A DNA stretch of 56,379 nt, from positions 1 to 56,379 of the forward strand of contig WGNT01000088.1 of NCBI GenBank assembly GCA_016124425.1. Direction: 5' to 3'. Of this stretch, positions 8,055 to 17,185 are shown piece by piece. The translations under genes and the position numbers were made by a program. Source of the DNA: Cytophagales bacterium. GTDB taxonomy: Bacteria > Bacteroidota > Bacteroidia > Cytophagales > Cyclobacteriaceae. The notes under the pieces are model-generated. The model ran no database searches, was not told the DNA's origin, and worked only from the letters and a program-made list of their open reading frames with translations. Every line of letters starts with the position of its first letter. Position 1 is the first letter of the stretch.

Positions 8055-9989
8055 ATGAAACTGGACGCTAAAATACCTTCCGGCCCATTGGCCGAAAAAT
8101 GGACCAAACATAAATTCAACGTGAAGCTGGTAAATCCGGCGAACAAACGAAAATACGAAATCATTGTGGTAGGCACAGGTCTTGCCGGTGCTTCTGCTGC
8201 CGCTTCCCTCGCTGAACTCGGATACAACGTCAAGGCATTTTGTTTCCAAGACAGTCCCCGTAGAGCGCACTCCATTGCCGCACAAGGAGGTATTAATGCT
8301 GCAAAAAATTATCAAAACGACGGAGACTCCATTTTCCGACTTTTCTACGATACCATCAAAGGTGGCGATTACAGATCCCGAGAAGCGAATGTATACCGAC
8401 TCGCCGAGGTATCAGTCGACATTATCGACCAATGCGTAGCACAAGGTGTCCCATTTGCTAGGGAATATGGAGGGCTTCTAGCCAACCGATCCTTTGGAGG
8501 TGCTCAGGTTTCTAGGACATTTTATGCGCGTGGACAGACTGGACAGCAGTTACTGCTCGGCGCTTATTCAGCGCTAAGCCGTCAGGTTGCCAACGGTAAG
8601 GTCAAGTTATACCCCCGTACTGAAATGATGGACCTTGTGCTTGTAGATGGCAAGGCAAGAGGTATCGTTACAAGAAACCTGATTACCGGTGCGATAGAGT
8701 CGCATAGCGGTCATGCGGTCTTGCTTTGTACTGGAGGCTATGGCAACGTTTTCTTCCTCTCCACGAATGCTATGGGTTCCAATGTGACGGCAGCTTGGAG
8801 AGCGCATAAAAAGGGGGCTTTTTTTAGCAATCCCTGCTACACGCAAATTCATCCCACCTGTATTCCTGTTTCCGGAGATCATCAGTCGAAACTTACGTTG
8901 ATGTCCGAATCTTTGAGAAACGATGGTCGGGTCTGGGTTCCGAAGACGATTGAAATGGCTGAGAAGCTTAGGAAGAAACAGATTAAACCACAGGACATTA
9001 AGGACGAGGATAGAGATTATTACTTGGAGACCAAGTATCCATCGTTTGGAAACTTGGTTCCTCGTGATGTTGCATCGCGAAATGCAAAGTACGTATGTGA
9101 CGAAGGAAGAGGTGTAAACGAAACCGGAGAAGCGGTTTATTTGGATTTTCGGGATGCAATTTTAAGAGATGGAGAAGATCTTGTGAGAAGCAAATACGGG
9201 AACCTCTTTGACATGTACCAACAAATCACCGGAGAGAATCCCTATAAAACTCCCATGATGATTTATCCTGCGGTACACTACACCATGGGTGGCCTTTGGG
9301 TGGACTACAACTTGATGACAACTGTACCCGGCTTGTATGCACTTGGAGAAGCTAACTTCTCGGATCATGGTGCAAACCGCTTAGGAGCTTCTGCATTGAT
9401 GCAAGGGCTTGCAGACGGATACTTCGTGATTCCATACACTGTTGGTGATTATTTGGCAAATCTTTCCAATGAAAAAGTACCTGTCGATCACCCGGAATTC
9501 AAGAAATCAGAGAATGAAGTCAAAGAACGCATTCAAAAGCTTCTTTCTATTAACGGTACTAAGTCCGTTGATTATTACCACAAGAAACTGGGCAAAATTG
9601 TATGGAATTATTGTGGTATGGCTAGAACTGCAGACGGCCTGATCAAGGCAAAAGCGATGATAAAAGAACTCAAGGCAGAATTTTGGTCCAACGTAAAGAT
9701 TCTCGGTACGGGAGAGGAGCTAAATCAGACGCTTGAGAAAGCTCACAGAGTGGCTGATTTTATAGAGCTTGGAGAGTTGATGATGGATGATGCTTTGAAT
9801 AGAAATGAAAGCTGTGGCGGTCACTTCAGAGAAGAATATCAGACTCCGGAAGGAGAGGCGCTACGGGATGATGAGAATTACGCTTATGTGGCGAGCTGGG
9901 AATACAAGGGAGAAGGAGTAGAAGAAGTACTTCACAAGGAGGAGTTGGTTTTCGAAAATGTGAAGTTGACCCAGCGAAGCTATAAGTGA
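8055..9989 (+). CDS. sdhA: Succinate dehydrogenase/fumarate reductase flavoprotein subunit
   Basis: Catalytic subunit of complex II, oxidising succinate to fumarate in the TCA cycle at the cytoplasmic face of the membrane. The N-terminal Rossmann motif is [12 protein letters not shown]. The FAD-attachment histidine lies in [11 protein letters not shown], and the substrate site includes HPTC and a [11 protein letters not shown] segment. The 644-residue length matches type-B SdhA. The last ~100 residues form the usual C-terminal domain ([13 protein letters not shown]). The order sdhC-sdhA-sdhB is typical of Bacteroidota, and 24 bp separate it from sdhB. Confidence 0.98.
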   Translation: MKLDAKIPSGPLAEKWTKHKFNVKLVNPANKRKYEIIVVGTGLAGASAAASLAELGYNVKAFCFQDSPRRAHSIAAQGGINAAKNYQNDGDSIFRLFYDTIKGGDYRSREANVYRLAEVSVDIIDQCVAQGVPFAREYGGLLANRSFGGAQVSRTFYARGQTGQQLLLGAYSALSRQVANGKVKLYPRTEMMDLVLVDGKARGIVTRNLITGAIESHSGHAVLLCTGGYGNVFFLSTNAMGSNVTAAWRAHKKGAFFSNPCYTQIHPTCIPVSGDHQSKLTLMSESLRNDGRVWVPKTIEMAEKLRKKQIKPQDIKDEDRDYYLETKYPSFGNLVPRDVASRNAKYVCDEGRGVNETGEAVYLDFRDAILRDGEDLVRSKYGNLFDMYQQITGENPYKTPMMIYPAVHYTMGGLWVDYNLMTTVPGLYALGEANFSDHGANRLGASALMQGLADGYFVIPYTVGDYLANLSNEKVPVDHPEFKKSENEVKERIQKLLSINGTKSVDYYHKKLGKIVWNYCGMARTADGLIKAKAMIKELKAEFWSNVKILGTGEELNQTLEKAHRVADFIELGELMMDDALNRNESCGGHFREEYQTPEGEALRDDENYAYVASWEYKGEGVEEVLHKEELVFENVKLTQRSYK

Positions 9990-10013
9990 TTTTAAACCAA
10001 AAATACGTTAGGT

Positions 10014-10763
10014 ATGAATCTTACATTGAAAATTTGGAGACAGCAAAACCACGCGGACAAAGGTGGTTTTAGAACATATTCGATTACAGGTATTTCCGAA
10101 GACATGTCCTTTCTAGAAATGCTCGATGTGCTGAACGAAGAGCTTACGGAAAAAGGAGAAGACCCAGTTCATTTTGATCATGACTGTAGAGAGGGGATAT
10201 GTGGTACCTGCTCGCTCTTTATCAACGGCAGACCACATGGCCCTAAGCAGACCACTACTTGTCAGCTCCATATGCGTTCCTTCAGTGACGGTGACACCAT
10301 CACTATAGAGCCATGGCGCGCAAAATCCTTTCCTGTATTAAAGGATCTGATGGTTGATAGAGGGGCTTTTGATCGCATTATTCAGGCAGGCGGATATGTT
10401 TCCGTCAACACTGGCGGAGTCCCTGACGCAAATGAAATTCCCATTCCGAAGGTGATTGCGGATGAGGCGTTTGATGCGGCTACCTGTATTGCCTGTGGCG
10501 CATGCGTTGCAGCGTGTAAGAACGCCTCCGCGATGTTGTTCGTTTCGGCAAAGATATCCCAACTAGCTTTGTTGCCACAAGGGCAGGTGGAGCGAAGAGA
10601 GCGGGCAGAAAAGATGATCGCCCAAATGGATGCCGAGGGTTTTGGTGCCTGTTCAAATACAGGGGCTTGCTCAGCGGAATGTCCAAAAGGCATAAAACAA
10701 AGCAATATAGCAAGAATGAACCGGGAGTACTATGCGGCTTCTGTGGTTACGGAGAATGTATAA
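10014..10763 (+). CDS. sdhB: Succinate dehydrogenase/fumarate reductase iron-sulfur subunit
   Basis: Electron-transfer subunit of complex II linking FAD in SdhA to quinone at SdhC. The [2Fe-2S] ligands are in CREGICGTC and the downstream cysteine in TTTCQLH. The [4Fe-4S]/[3Fe-4S] ligands are in [11 protein letters not shown] and [17 protein letters not shown]. 249 residues is normal. It is the last gene of the operon and is followed by a strong terminator. Confidence 0.98.
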   Translation: MNLTLKIWRQQNHADKGGFRTYSITGISEDMSFLEMLDVLNEELTEKGEDPVHFDHDCREGICGTCSLFINGRPHGPKQTTTCQLHMRSFSDGDTITIEPWRAKSFPVLKDLMVDRGAFDRIIQAGGYVSVNTGGVPDANEIPIPKVIADEAFDAATCIACGACVAACKNASAMLFVSAKISQLALLPQGQVERRERAEKMIAQMDAEGFGACSNTGACSAECPKGIKQSNIARMNREYYAASVVTENV

Positions 10764-10798
10764 GGATAAACAAAACATATTCTATCACTATCAAAAAA

Positions 10799-10829
10799 GA
10801 GGGGCGGCAAGTGTCGCCCCTCTTTTTTT
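10799..10829 (+). terminator. Terminator of sdhCAB
   Basis: Perfect 8-bp GC-rich stem GAGGGGCG / CGCCCCTC with an 8-nt loop, followed by seven T. An A-run before the stem extends the pairing and could let it work in both directions. Confidence 0.93.
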
Positions 10830-10940
10830 GTACTATCTGATCAATAAGTTATAATGATTGACCATTTTCATCATTTTGGAAAGTAAGGTTTGATAATTGA
10901 GGGTGAGACGCTATCGCGACTACTTCACAACCATTAACCT

Positions 10941-12368
10941 ATGGCCTATATAGACCTCCTGATATTTATCGTATATATGATGCTCATGCTAGGCGTCGGA
11001 ATTTACTTTATGAAAAGAAATTCTGGTCAGGATGATTATTTTGTTGGAGGCAGAAATATCGGGAGCTGGCATATAGGCCTTTCTGTGGTAGCCACAGACG
11101 TAGGCGGTGGTTTTTCCGTGGGATTGGGCGGACTTGGGTTTGCCATGGGGCTTTCTGGAAGTTGGATGCTCTTTACCGGACTCTTGGGAGCCTGGTTAGC
11201 CGCTGTATTTTTGATTCCCGTGGTAAAGTCTTCACCTGTCTTTGAGAAATTTTACACCTTACCACAGATCTTTGGATATTTGTTTGATAGAAAGGTAGCT
11301 ATTGTGGCTGCGGTAATCTGTTTTGTAGGGTACTTGGGATTTACTTCTTCGCAGTTGCTTGCAGGGGCAAAGTTGGCTGCTGGTACTTTCGATGGTCTTC
11401 AGCTAGATACGGCCTTATTGGTTATGGGCGTGATTGCAGTAGTATACACTGTTTTGGGAGGGCTCAAAGCGGTTATTTATACCGATACCGTACAATGGAT
11501 CATTTTGTTAATGGGGTTTATCTTTATTGGCCTTCCGGTATCTTATTTTCACGTTGGCGGTTGGTCGGTAATACGCCAAACGCTTCCTGATGAATACTTC
11601 TCGCTGACGAATTTGACCTGGCAGGATATAGCCAATTGGGGTATTACAATTATGCCGATCTGGTTTGTTGGGATGACTCTCTACCAACGTATCTTCGCCA
11701 GTAGGGACGTAGCATCGGCAAAGAAGGCTTGGTATATTGCGGGGATTTTTGAATGGCCCATCATGGCATTTATGGGCGTGTCGCTGGGCGTGTTGGCAAA
11801 GGTTGCATTTGAACTGGACATGATCGCGATATCGAAGGATACCTTGGATCCGGAAATGGGACTGCCTATCTTATTAAGTACTGTGCTGCCTGCCGGAATC
11901 ATGGGGCTGATGATGTCTGCTTATTTCTCCGCTGTGCTTTCGACAGCCGATTCGTGCCTTATGGCCGCTTCCGGGAACCTTACTACGGATCTTTTCGGCA
12001 AATACCTAAAAAATAAGTCAGATAAAACAGTGATGCGACTCAGTCAGATGTTTACCTTATTGATCGGTATCGTGGCATTAGTCGTAGCGCTTCAGATGAC
12101 TAATGTGCTGGAACTGATGCTCTATTCCTATGCATTCATGGTTTCCGGTTTGTTAGTGCCAATTTTAGCCGGTCTCTTCTGGAACATACGTTCACCTCAG
12201 GCCGCTTTAGTAGCCATGATTTTGGGTGGTGGAGTTACAGCTGGCCTATCGTTGTGGGGAGTGCCTTTGCCTCTTGGATTAGACCCAAATTTCTTCGGCC
12301 TTTCAGCTTCTTTAGCAGCATTTTTGCTTACTAATAAGATTGAAAAATCTAAAAGAAAAAAAATATAG
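10941..12368 (+). CDS. Sodium:solute symporter family protein (SSS)
   Basis: Sodium-driven uptake permease in the inner membrane. The 475 residues contain about 13 hydrophobic segments and family hallmarks such as DDYFVGGRNIGSWHIG near the N-terminus and a GGLKAVIYTDTVQWIILL block around residue 175. The substrate cannot be read from sequence. It is the first gene of a three-gene unit with a GNAT acetyltransferase and an alanine/ornithine-racemase-like enzyme, so an amino acid or related amine is the best guess. It ends in a lysine-rich tail. No convincing TAnnTTTG promoter with good spacing was found upstream. Confidence 0.9.
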   Translation: MAYIDLLIFIVYMMLMLGVGIYFMKRNSGQDDYFVGGRNIGSWHIGLSVVATDVGGGFSVGLGGLGFAMGLSGSWMLFTGLLGAWLAAVFLIPVVKSSPVFEKFYTLPQIFGYLFDRKVAIVAAVICFVGYLGFTSSQLLAGAKLAAGTFDGLQLDTALLVMGVIAVVYTVLGGLKAVIYTDTVQWIILLMGFIFIGLPVSYFHVGGWSVIRQTLPDEYFSLTNLTWQDIANWGITIMPIWFVGMTLYQRIFASRDVASAKKAWYIAGIFEWPIMAFMGVSLGVLAKVAFELDMIAISKDTLDPEMGLPILLSTVLPAGIMGLMMSAYFSAVLSTADSCLMAASGNLTTDLFGKYLKNKSDKTVMRLSQMFTLLIGIVALVVALQMTNVLELMLYSYAFMVSGLLVPILAGLFWNIRSPQAALVAMILGGGVTAGLSLWGVPLPLGLDPNFFGLSASLAAFLLTNKIEKSKRKKI

Positions 12369-12387
12369 CATTTTGTTAGATAAAACC

Positions 12388-12828
12388 ATGTCACATTTAG
12401 AAACGCTTTCAGCCATTGACAACGCCACTTACTTGCAGAAACTCGAAATCGCTGACTTCCTTTACGAACATTTGGATCAATACGGAGACCCCCATGAACA
12501 CATCATGCGCTGCTTGGATTATGCCTTAGATCAAGCCTTGGACAAAGGGGGATTTGTGGTGCTTTCCCGTGAAAATGGAAAGATAGTAGGCGCTGTTGTT
12601 ATCAATAAGACGGGCATGTCCGGGTATATTCCCGATAATATTCTTGTGTACATCGCTGTTGATGGCTCTCAGCGGGGAAAGGGGCTTGGGAAAAAATTGA
12701 TGTCCACTGCAATAAAGATGGCAAGTGGCGATATTGCGCTCCATGTAGAACCCGACAATCCGGCTAGGCTACTATACGAGAAGTTGGGATTTACTAATAA
12801 GTACCTTGAAATGAGACTTAAAAAATAA
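12388..12828 (+). CDS. GNAT-family N-acetyltransferase
   Basis: Predicted to transfer an acetyl group from acetyl-CoA to an amine; cytosolic. The acetyl-CoA-binding motif A is clear (VYIAVDGSQRGKGLGKKLM), followed by the late GNAT pattern NPARLLYEKLGF. The start is set at the ATG at 12388 (146 residues); an upstream in-frame start would overlap the symporter gene and add a basic non-conserved stretch. It lies 19 bp after the symporter and one base before the racemase-like gene. Translation is therefore probably coupled, and the substrate probably relates to the same amino-acid pathway. Confidence 0.88.
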   Translation: MSHLETLSAIDNATYLQKLEIADFLYEHLDQYGDPHEHIMRCLDYALDQALDKGGFVVLSRENGKIVGAVVINKTGMSGYIPDNILVYIAVDGSQRGKGLGKKLMSTAIKMASGDIALHVEPDNPARLLYEKLGFTNKYLEMRLKK

Positions 12829-12829
12829 T

Positions 12830-13900
12830 ATGGCCTTTCTAAACCTTTACCGCAAAAAACTTTTTGACAATTACCAATTTTTAAAAAACAGTTTTGAAGA
12901 AAACGGTGTCGAATGGGGAGTGGTATCAAAAATTCTCTGCGGAAACCGCAAATATCTAAAGGAGCTCATAAACCTTGGGGTAGTCGAAATACATGACTCA
13001 AGAATAAGTAATCTTGCAAAGGTAAAGGAAATTAGTCCTGAGGTACAGACTGTTTACATAAAGCCGCCTTCCAAAAGAAACCTTTCCGATATGGTCAAAT
13101 ATGCTGATGTCAGCCTCAACAGTGAACTGGATACAATCCGCTGGATCAGTGAAGAAGCCGTTAGGCAAGAAAAGCTTCATAAAATCATTATTATGGTAGA
13201 AACAGGTGACTTGAGAGAAGGCGTAATGGGGGATCACCTACTTGATTTTTACGCAAAAGTTTTCGACCTACCTAGCCTTGAAATAATTGGGTTGGGTACC
13301 AACCTCAACTGTCTCAATGGCGTAATGCCTTCTGCCGACAAACTGATTCAGCTTTCCCTTTACAAGCAGATTATCGAGTTGAAATTTTCCAAAGAAATCC
13401 CCTGGGTGTCGGCAGGTACCTCGGTTACAATTCCGTTGATGCTTCATAAGCAACTTCCAAAGGGCATCAATCATTTTCGAGTAGGAGAGACACTTTATTT
13501 TGGCATCGACCTTTTCGAAGATAAATTAATCGAGGGCATGCATGGTGATGTTTTTGAACTTTTTGCTGAAATTATCGAAATGCAGGAAAAGCCCCTTTTA
13601 CCATCAGGAACGCTCGCTACAAACCCTCAGGGGAAATTGGTCAAACTGGACGAAAAGCTATACGGCAAAACGAGCTATAGGGCTATTCTGGATATTGGCT
13701 TACTGGATATAGATCCAAAATACCTCATCCCTGATGATGACGAATTTGAGATTTTAGGAGTTAGTTCTGATATGCTTATTCTGAACTTGGGACAAAATCC
13801 AAATTCCTATACAGTAGGGGACCTGATAAGCTTTAGATTGAGATACATGGGGGCGTTGGCTATTTTGAATTCTAGTTACATTGAAAAAAGGGTAGTATAA
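12830..13900 (+). CDS. Alanine/ornithine racemase-family PLP enzyme
   Basis: Fold-type III PLP enzyme resembling the ornithine/alanine racemase-like family, which inverts the alpha-carbon of amino acids. The PLP-anchoring lysine is expected at K34 in WGVVSKILCGN, and the barrel closes with GETLYFGID (phosphate-binding region). A C-terminal beta domain follows (KTSYRAILDIGLLDID). 356 residues is right for the ornithine-racemase-like subgroup, shorter than most Alr enzymes. Actual substrate and direction are unknown. It starts one base after the GNAT stop and ends the operon, with a candidate terminator downstream. Confidence 0.8.
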   Translation: MAFLNLYRKKLFDNYQFLKNSFEENGVEWGVVSKILCGNRKYLKELINLGVVEIHDSRISNLAKVKEISPEVQTVYIKPPSKRNLSDMVKYADVSLNSELDTIRWISEEAVRQEKLHKIIIMVETGDLREGVMGDHLLDFYAKVFDLPSLEIIGLGTNLNCLNGVMPSADKLIQLSLYKQIIELKFSKEIPWVSAGTSVTIPLMLHKQLPKGINHFRVGETLYFGIDLFEDKLIEGMHGDVFELFAEIIEMQEKPLLPSGTLATNPQGKLVKLDEKLYGKTSYRAILDIGLLDIDPKYLIPDDDEFEILGVSSDMLILNLGQNPNSYTVGDLISFRLRYMGALAILNSSYIEKRVV

Positions 13901-13947
13901 CGTTAGTCGGGCAATTTAGGCTTGTTTCGGCTTCATTCGAGCAGTTT

Positions 13948-14000
13948 TAGGGGAAGGTATCGTTGTGGCACCTAGCCTGATTTGACTCCCCTATTTTTTT
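13948..14000 (+). terminator. Candidate terminator after the symporter-GNAT-racemase operon
   Basis: Outer stem TAGGGGA (13948-13954) / TCCCCTA (13987-13993) followed directly by seven T. The enclosed 32 nt is unusually long but contains a smaller AGGT/ACCT stem that would compact it. Confidence 0.6.
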
Positions 14001-14037
14001 AAAATTAAAGCCAGAATTGAATTTGATGGCATGCATT

Positions 14038-14080
14038 TGGTATATAGGTGATGTAATATTCACCAATTATTAGTATACCA
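14038..14080 (+). promoter_or_regulatory. Nested inverted repeats covering the start codon of the barrel gene
   Basis: TGGTATA (14038-14044) pairs with TATACCA (14074-14080), whose last base is the A of the ATG. Inside it, GGTGA (14047-14051) pairs with TCACC (14060-14064). In RNA this would bury the start region; in DNA it could be an operator. Whether transcription starts upstream of the left arm is not known. Confidence 0.4.
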
Positions 14081-14685
14081 TGAAAAAAATAACATTTATT
14101 ATAGCTATGTTCTTTGGGTTTGCAGTACATTCCCACGCTCAAATGAGCTCTCCTGCTAGTGAACAAAATACAGGCTTCGGCGTCAGAGGTGGTGTTAATT
14201 TCTTTACTTGGGGCGGTTCCGACATCAGCAGCGACGACTACACGAACCGGGTAGGGTTTCACGCGGGTATATTTGCCAACATGTTTGTTGTGGATCGTTT
14301 GTCAATTGAGCCGGGCGTGTATTATTCGGTCAAAGGAACACAAAATGATGATTTAGTAGACTCTAGAGCGGTCTTAAATTACGTGGACGTTCCCATTTTG
14401 CTTCGTTACTATGCAACAGAGGGCCTGAATTTCTTTGCCGGTCCACAGGGATCCATTTTGGTAGGCTCTACCTTTGAAGCGGATGCGCTTGGAACTACCT
14501 TCGACTGGGATACGGAGTCCATCAATGACATTGATGCCGGATTGGTTGTCGGTATAGGGTATAATTTACCCGTAGGCGTCACTATTCAAGCCAGTTATGA
14601 CTATGGAATGACACCTGTTTTTAAAGATTCTGAAGCAGATGTCTTTAATAGGGGATTTAAAGTGTCTGCCGGGATAAGTTTCTGA
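14080..14685 (+). CDS. Outer-membrane beta-barrel protein (porin-family, PF13568-like)
   Basis: Small outer-membrane barrel. A signal peptide (MKKITFIIAMFFGFAVHSHAQ) is followed by alternating strands typical of eight-stranded barrels in Bacteroidota (FGVRGGVNFFTWGG, GFHAGIFANMFV, LSIEPGVYYSVKG, DVPILLRYYATEGLNFFAGPQ, VGIGYNLPVG) and a final strand GFKVSAGISF ending in Phe. 201 residues fits. The fold resembles the PorT-like barrel group, but nothing here identifies it as the T9SS protein PorT. Single gene; a nested inverted repeat covers its start. Confidence 0.82.
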   Translation: MKKITFIIAMFFGFAVHSHAQMSSPASEQNTGFGVRGGVNFFTWGGSDISSDDYTNRVGFHAGIFANMFVVDRLSIEPGVYYSVKGTQNDDLVDSRAVLNYVDVPILLRYYATEGLNFFAGPQGSILVGSTFEADALGTTFDWDTESINDIDAGLVVGIGYNLPVGVTIQASYDYGMTPVFKDSEADVFNRGFKVSAGISF

Positions 14686-14707
14686 TACCGCCGATTGCTC
14701 TCACAAT

Positions 14708-14738
14708 AAGCCTCCAGTTACAGCTGGGGGCTTTTTTT
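14708..14738 (+). terminator. Terminator between convergent barrel and sugar-kinase genes
   Basis: Stem AAGCCTCCAG / CTGGGGGCTT (10 bp, one mismatch) with a 6-nt loop, then a T-run. It lies between two converging genes and mainly serves the plus-strand barrel gene. Confidence 0.88.
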
Positions 14739-15618
14739 AGGCGTTTTTTATTGCTTCAATTGCCTCAAGCGAATACTTAGGCGTACCTCCGGCAAGTGTA
14801 GCTACCAGTGCGCCCATGGCACAGGCATAGTCCAAAATACGTTCTGGAGATTCCTTTTCCAAATATTTGCTGATAAAACCGGCTAAGAATGCGTCTCCTG
14901 ATCCAACGGTATCAACTACGGCTACTGGATATCCGGGGTGGCTGATGATTTCATCGTCGGTGAATAAGATCGCCCCCTTACTTCCTAGCGTGACACAAAT
15001 CATCTCGAGGTCAAACATTTCAGTAAGTTTTGCCAAAGCCTGCGAAATCGTATCAGGCAGATTGAGGTAATCTGCAAGAAGCGTAAGCTCATCCTCGTTG
15101 ATCTTTAGAATATTACAGGAAAGCAGCAACTTCTCGATCAGCTCTGCGGTAAAAAAGGGCTGTCTGAGATTTATATCTAGGATTTTTAACGTGTCTAGCG
15201 CAAGATACTTAAAAAGTGTCGTACGGCTGTTAATATCCCTCGCCGCCAAACTTCCAAAAACAAAAGCATCAGCCAAGGTTATCCTACGGGCGGATTCCTC
15301 GTTCCATTGGATGTTGTCCCAAGCGGCAGGCTGCACGATATCATATTTTATGTTTTCAGCGTCAGAATCATTTACCAACACCGTACCTGTCGGAAGGTGT
15401 GGGTCTTCTTGAATAAGCTCTTTTCTTAAACCGTAACCGCCCACAAACTTGAGTAATTTTTTACCCAGCTTATCAGTTCCCACCTTCGATATCATCGATA
15501 CGTCTAATCCAAGGTGTTGTAGGTGTAGCGCAACGTTCATCGGTGCACCGCCGGCGATTTTTCCCTTGGGAAAGACATCCCAAAGCATTTCTCCAAAACA
15601 GATGACGCTTCTAGGCAT
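14737..15618 (-). CDS. PfkB-family carbohydrate kinase (fructokinase-like)
   Basis: ATP-dependent sugar kinase of the ribokinase fold; cytosolic. It starts SVICFGEMLWDVFPKG, with the substrate-binding GGAPMNVALHLQHLG around residues 23-37. The catalytic signature is VDTVGSGDAFLAGF near residue 240, where the Asp is the base. The FGEMLWD...GGAPMNVA combination is typical of proteins annotated as fructokinase, but exact sugar specificity is not proven. Its start overlaps the end of the sugar-porter gene by 8 bp, so it probably phosphorylates the sugar brought in by that porter. Confidence 0.9.
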   Translation of the reverse strand: MPRSVICFGEMLWDVFPKGKIAGGAPMNVALHLQHLGLDVSMISKVGTDKLGKKLLKFVGGYGLRKELIQEDPHLPTGTVLVNDSDAENIKYDIVQPAAWDNIQWNEESARRITLADAFVFGSLAARDINSRTTLFKYLALDTLKILDINLRQPFFTAELIEKLLLSCNILKINEDELTLLADYLNLPDTISQALAKLTEMFDLEMICVTLGSKGAILFTDDEIISHPGYPVAVVDTVGSGDAFLAGFISKYLEKESPERILDYACAMGALVATLAGGTPKYSLEAIEAIKNA

Positions 15619-16954
15619 GGCTTTTTCTTAAATCTTGTTGAATTTCCTCCAGCGACCTTCCCTTGGTTTCGGGCATTTTTACAGCCACCCATATGAGTTG
15701 TAACACCATCATCAACGCAAAAAACGAAAAGATGTATATGGGTCCGATTTGATTGGCAAAGAAGGGAAAAACGTTGGCGATCACGGCGGCAAGTATCCAA
15801 TGTGTGAAACATCCTATGGACTGGCCGTAAGCTCTAAGTTCGTTAGGAAATACTTCAGAAATGAAAACCCAAATAACAGCGCCCTGCCCAATGGCATGAG
15901 AGGCAATAAACATAAAGACAAATATGGGTAATAAGCTAACACTAATCTGTCCTCCGGAAAACGAGTAGGCGATAAGGGATAGCGAAATGATATACCCGAC
16001 AGATCCCAAATACATAAGTTTCTTGCGACCGATTCGGTCGATGAGGTATAAACCCAACATGGTTGCTATCAAGTTTATGACACCTATTCCTACAGTCGAC
16101 AGTAGGGCGCCCTCTGCACTTATACCAGCCATCTCAAAAACCCTCGGAGCGAAGTAAATGATGGCATTGATTCCGGAAAGCTGATTGAATAAGGCAATTA
16201 AAATCGCAAGCATTGTAATGTGTAAGTACTTGGAGTTAAAAAGTGCCGTAAAACCTACCGCTAAGCTGTTTTGCTGTTTCTCCTCAAGCGCCAGCCGGAT
16301 GGCCTCCTTTACCCCATCCGGATCCGTTCTGCTAAGGATCCGTTCCGCCTCCTCGAAATTGTTTTTTTTGGCGATCAACCAGCGTGGACTTTGCGGAACT
16401 TTAAAGACAAGTAGTGTGTAAATTAAAGCCGGTATCGCTTCAACACCAAGCATCCACCGCCAACTATCCTCTGTGATGGCAATGCCAATCACGTAATTGC
16501 TGAAATAGGCCACCAAAATCCCGAACACCAGATTAAACTGGTATAGAGCTACTAGCTGCCCCCTGTTCTTGGCTGGAGAAATTTCGCTGATATACATTGG
16601 AGCTACCACGGAAGATGCTCCTACCCCCAAGCCACCGATAAACCTAAAAAACATAAAGGAATACACCTCCGGTGCCACTGCCGAGCCCAATGCGGAAACG
16701 AAAAACAGAACACCTATCCATATAAGGGAGTTCTTGCGACCGTATTTGTCTGCGGGAATTCCGCCGAAAAGGGCCCCGATAACTGTTCCATAAAGTGCAA
16801 TGGCGACCGCCAACCCGTGACTCCAATCGCTTAAGCCCCAAATTTGCTGGATGGCCCTCTCTGCGCCGGAAATTACGGCTGTATCAAATCCAAAAAGAAA
16901 TCCTCCCAAGGCAGCTACTAGGGAAAGAAAAAGGACATATTTATTGATGTTCAT
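15611..16954 (-). CDS. MFS sugar porter family transporter
   Basis: Twelve-helix proton-coupled (or facilitative) sugar transporter of the inner membrane. Sugar-porter signatures are all present: GFDTAVISGAE in helix 1, DKYGRKN after helix 2, PQSPRWLI before the central loop, DRIGRKKLM in the second half and PETKGRSLEEIQ at the end. 447 residues is standard. Overlap with the downstream PfkB kinase (8 bp) indicates a two-gene uptake-and-phosphorylation operon. No glycoside hydrolase or regulator is adjacent. Confidence 0.93.
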   Translation of the reverse strand: MNINKYVLFLSLVAALGGFLFGFDTAVISGAERAIQQIWGLSDWSHGLAVAIALYGTVIGALFGGIPADKYGRKNSLIWIGVLFFVSALGSAVAPEVYSFMFFRFIGGLGVGASSVVAPMYISEISPAKNRGQLVALYQFNLVFGILVAYFSNYVIGIAITEDSWRWMLGVEAIPALIYTLLVFKVPQSPRWLIAKKNNFEEAERILSRTDPDGVKEAIRLALEEKQQNSLAVGFTALFNSKYLHITMLAILIALFNQLSGINAIIYFAPRVFEMAGISAEGALLSTVGIGVINLIATMLGLYLIDRIGRKKLMYLGSVGYIISLSLIAYSFSGGQISVSLLPIFVFMFIASHAIGQGAVIWVFISEVFPNELRAYGQSIGCFTHWILAAVIANVFPFFANQIGPIYIFSFFALMMVLQLIWVAVKMPETKGRSLEEIQQDLRKSHA

Positions 16955-17122
16955 CAGGTTGTGGTTTTTTTGGCCTATAGGCGATAAAACTAATCAGATT
17001 GTGAGTTTTAAAAAAATATCCAAAGAAAATAAACGCTAAATTTTGTTACATGCCACAAAGGAGCTACTCCTCAAAAAGGTACCTAGTTCATTCACGGCTG
17101 TATCGATTTTCTTGCTGATAGG

Positions 17123-17185
17123 GATTCCATAGCCTGTCCCGGCGAGTCGGGATGGCCATTAAAAAATAATTATAAACACATGAAA
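17123..17185 (+). repeat. Leader element, copy C, with a hairpin inside
   Basis: GATTCC (17123-17128), a hairpin insert, ATTAAAAA, then AATTATAAACACATGAAA (17168-17185). The last 18 nt are identical to the leader and first codons of the T9SS-substrate gene at 6462. Relative to copy A, roughly 24 extra nt containing an inverted repeat lie between GATTCC and the A-rich block. Confidence 0.6.
17134..17155. repeat. REP-like hairpin TCCCG/CGGGA
   Basis: TCCCG (17137-17141) pairs with CGGGA (17148-17152) around a 6-nt loop, extended by G-T wobbles and a C-G pair. It resembles dispersed intergenic palindromes common in Bacteroidota. It is not followed by a T-tract, so it is not a classical terminator. 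Confidence 0.5.

Noticed and set aside
10858-10892. Possible promoter of the sodium symporter (TTG ... AAGGTTTG)
   Set aside because: The -7 box has a mismatch and the spacer is about 24 nt, too long for the consensus.
14080-14685. Possible PorT (T9SS barrel) because it is a PF13568-like barrel near T9SS genes
   Set aside because: The fold group is very large in Bacteroidota and nothing specific to PorT is visible; it is about 17 kb from the nearest T9SS gene, porV.
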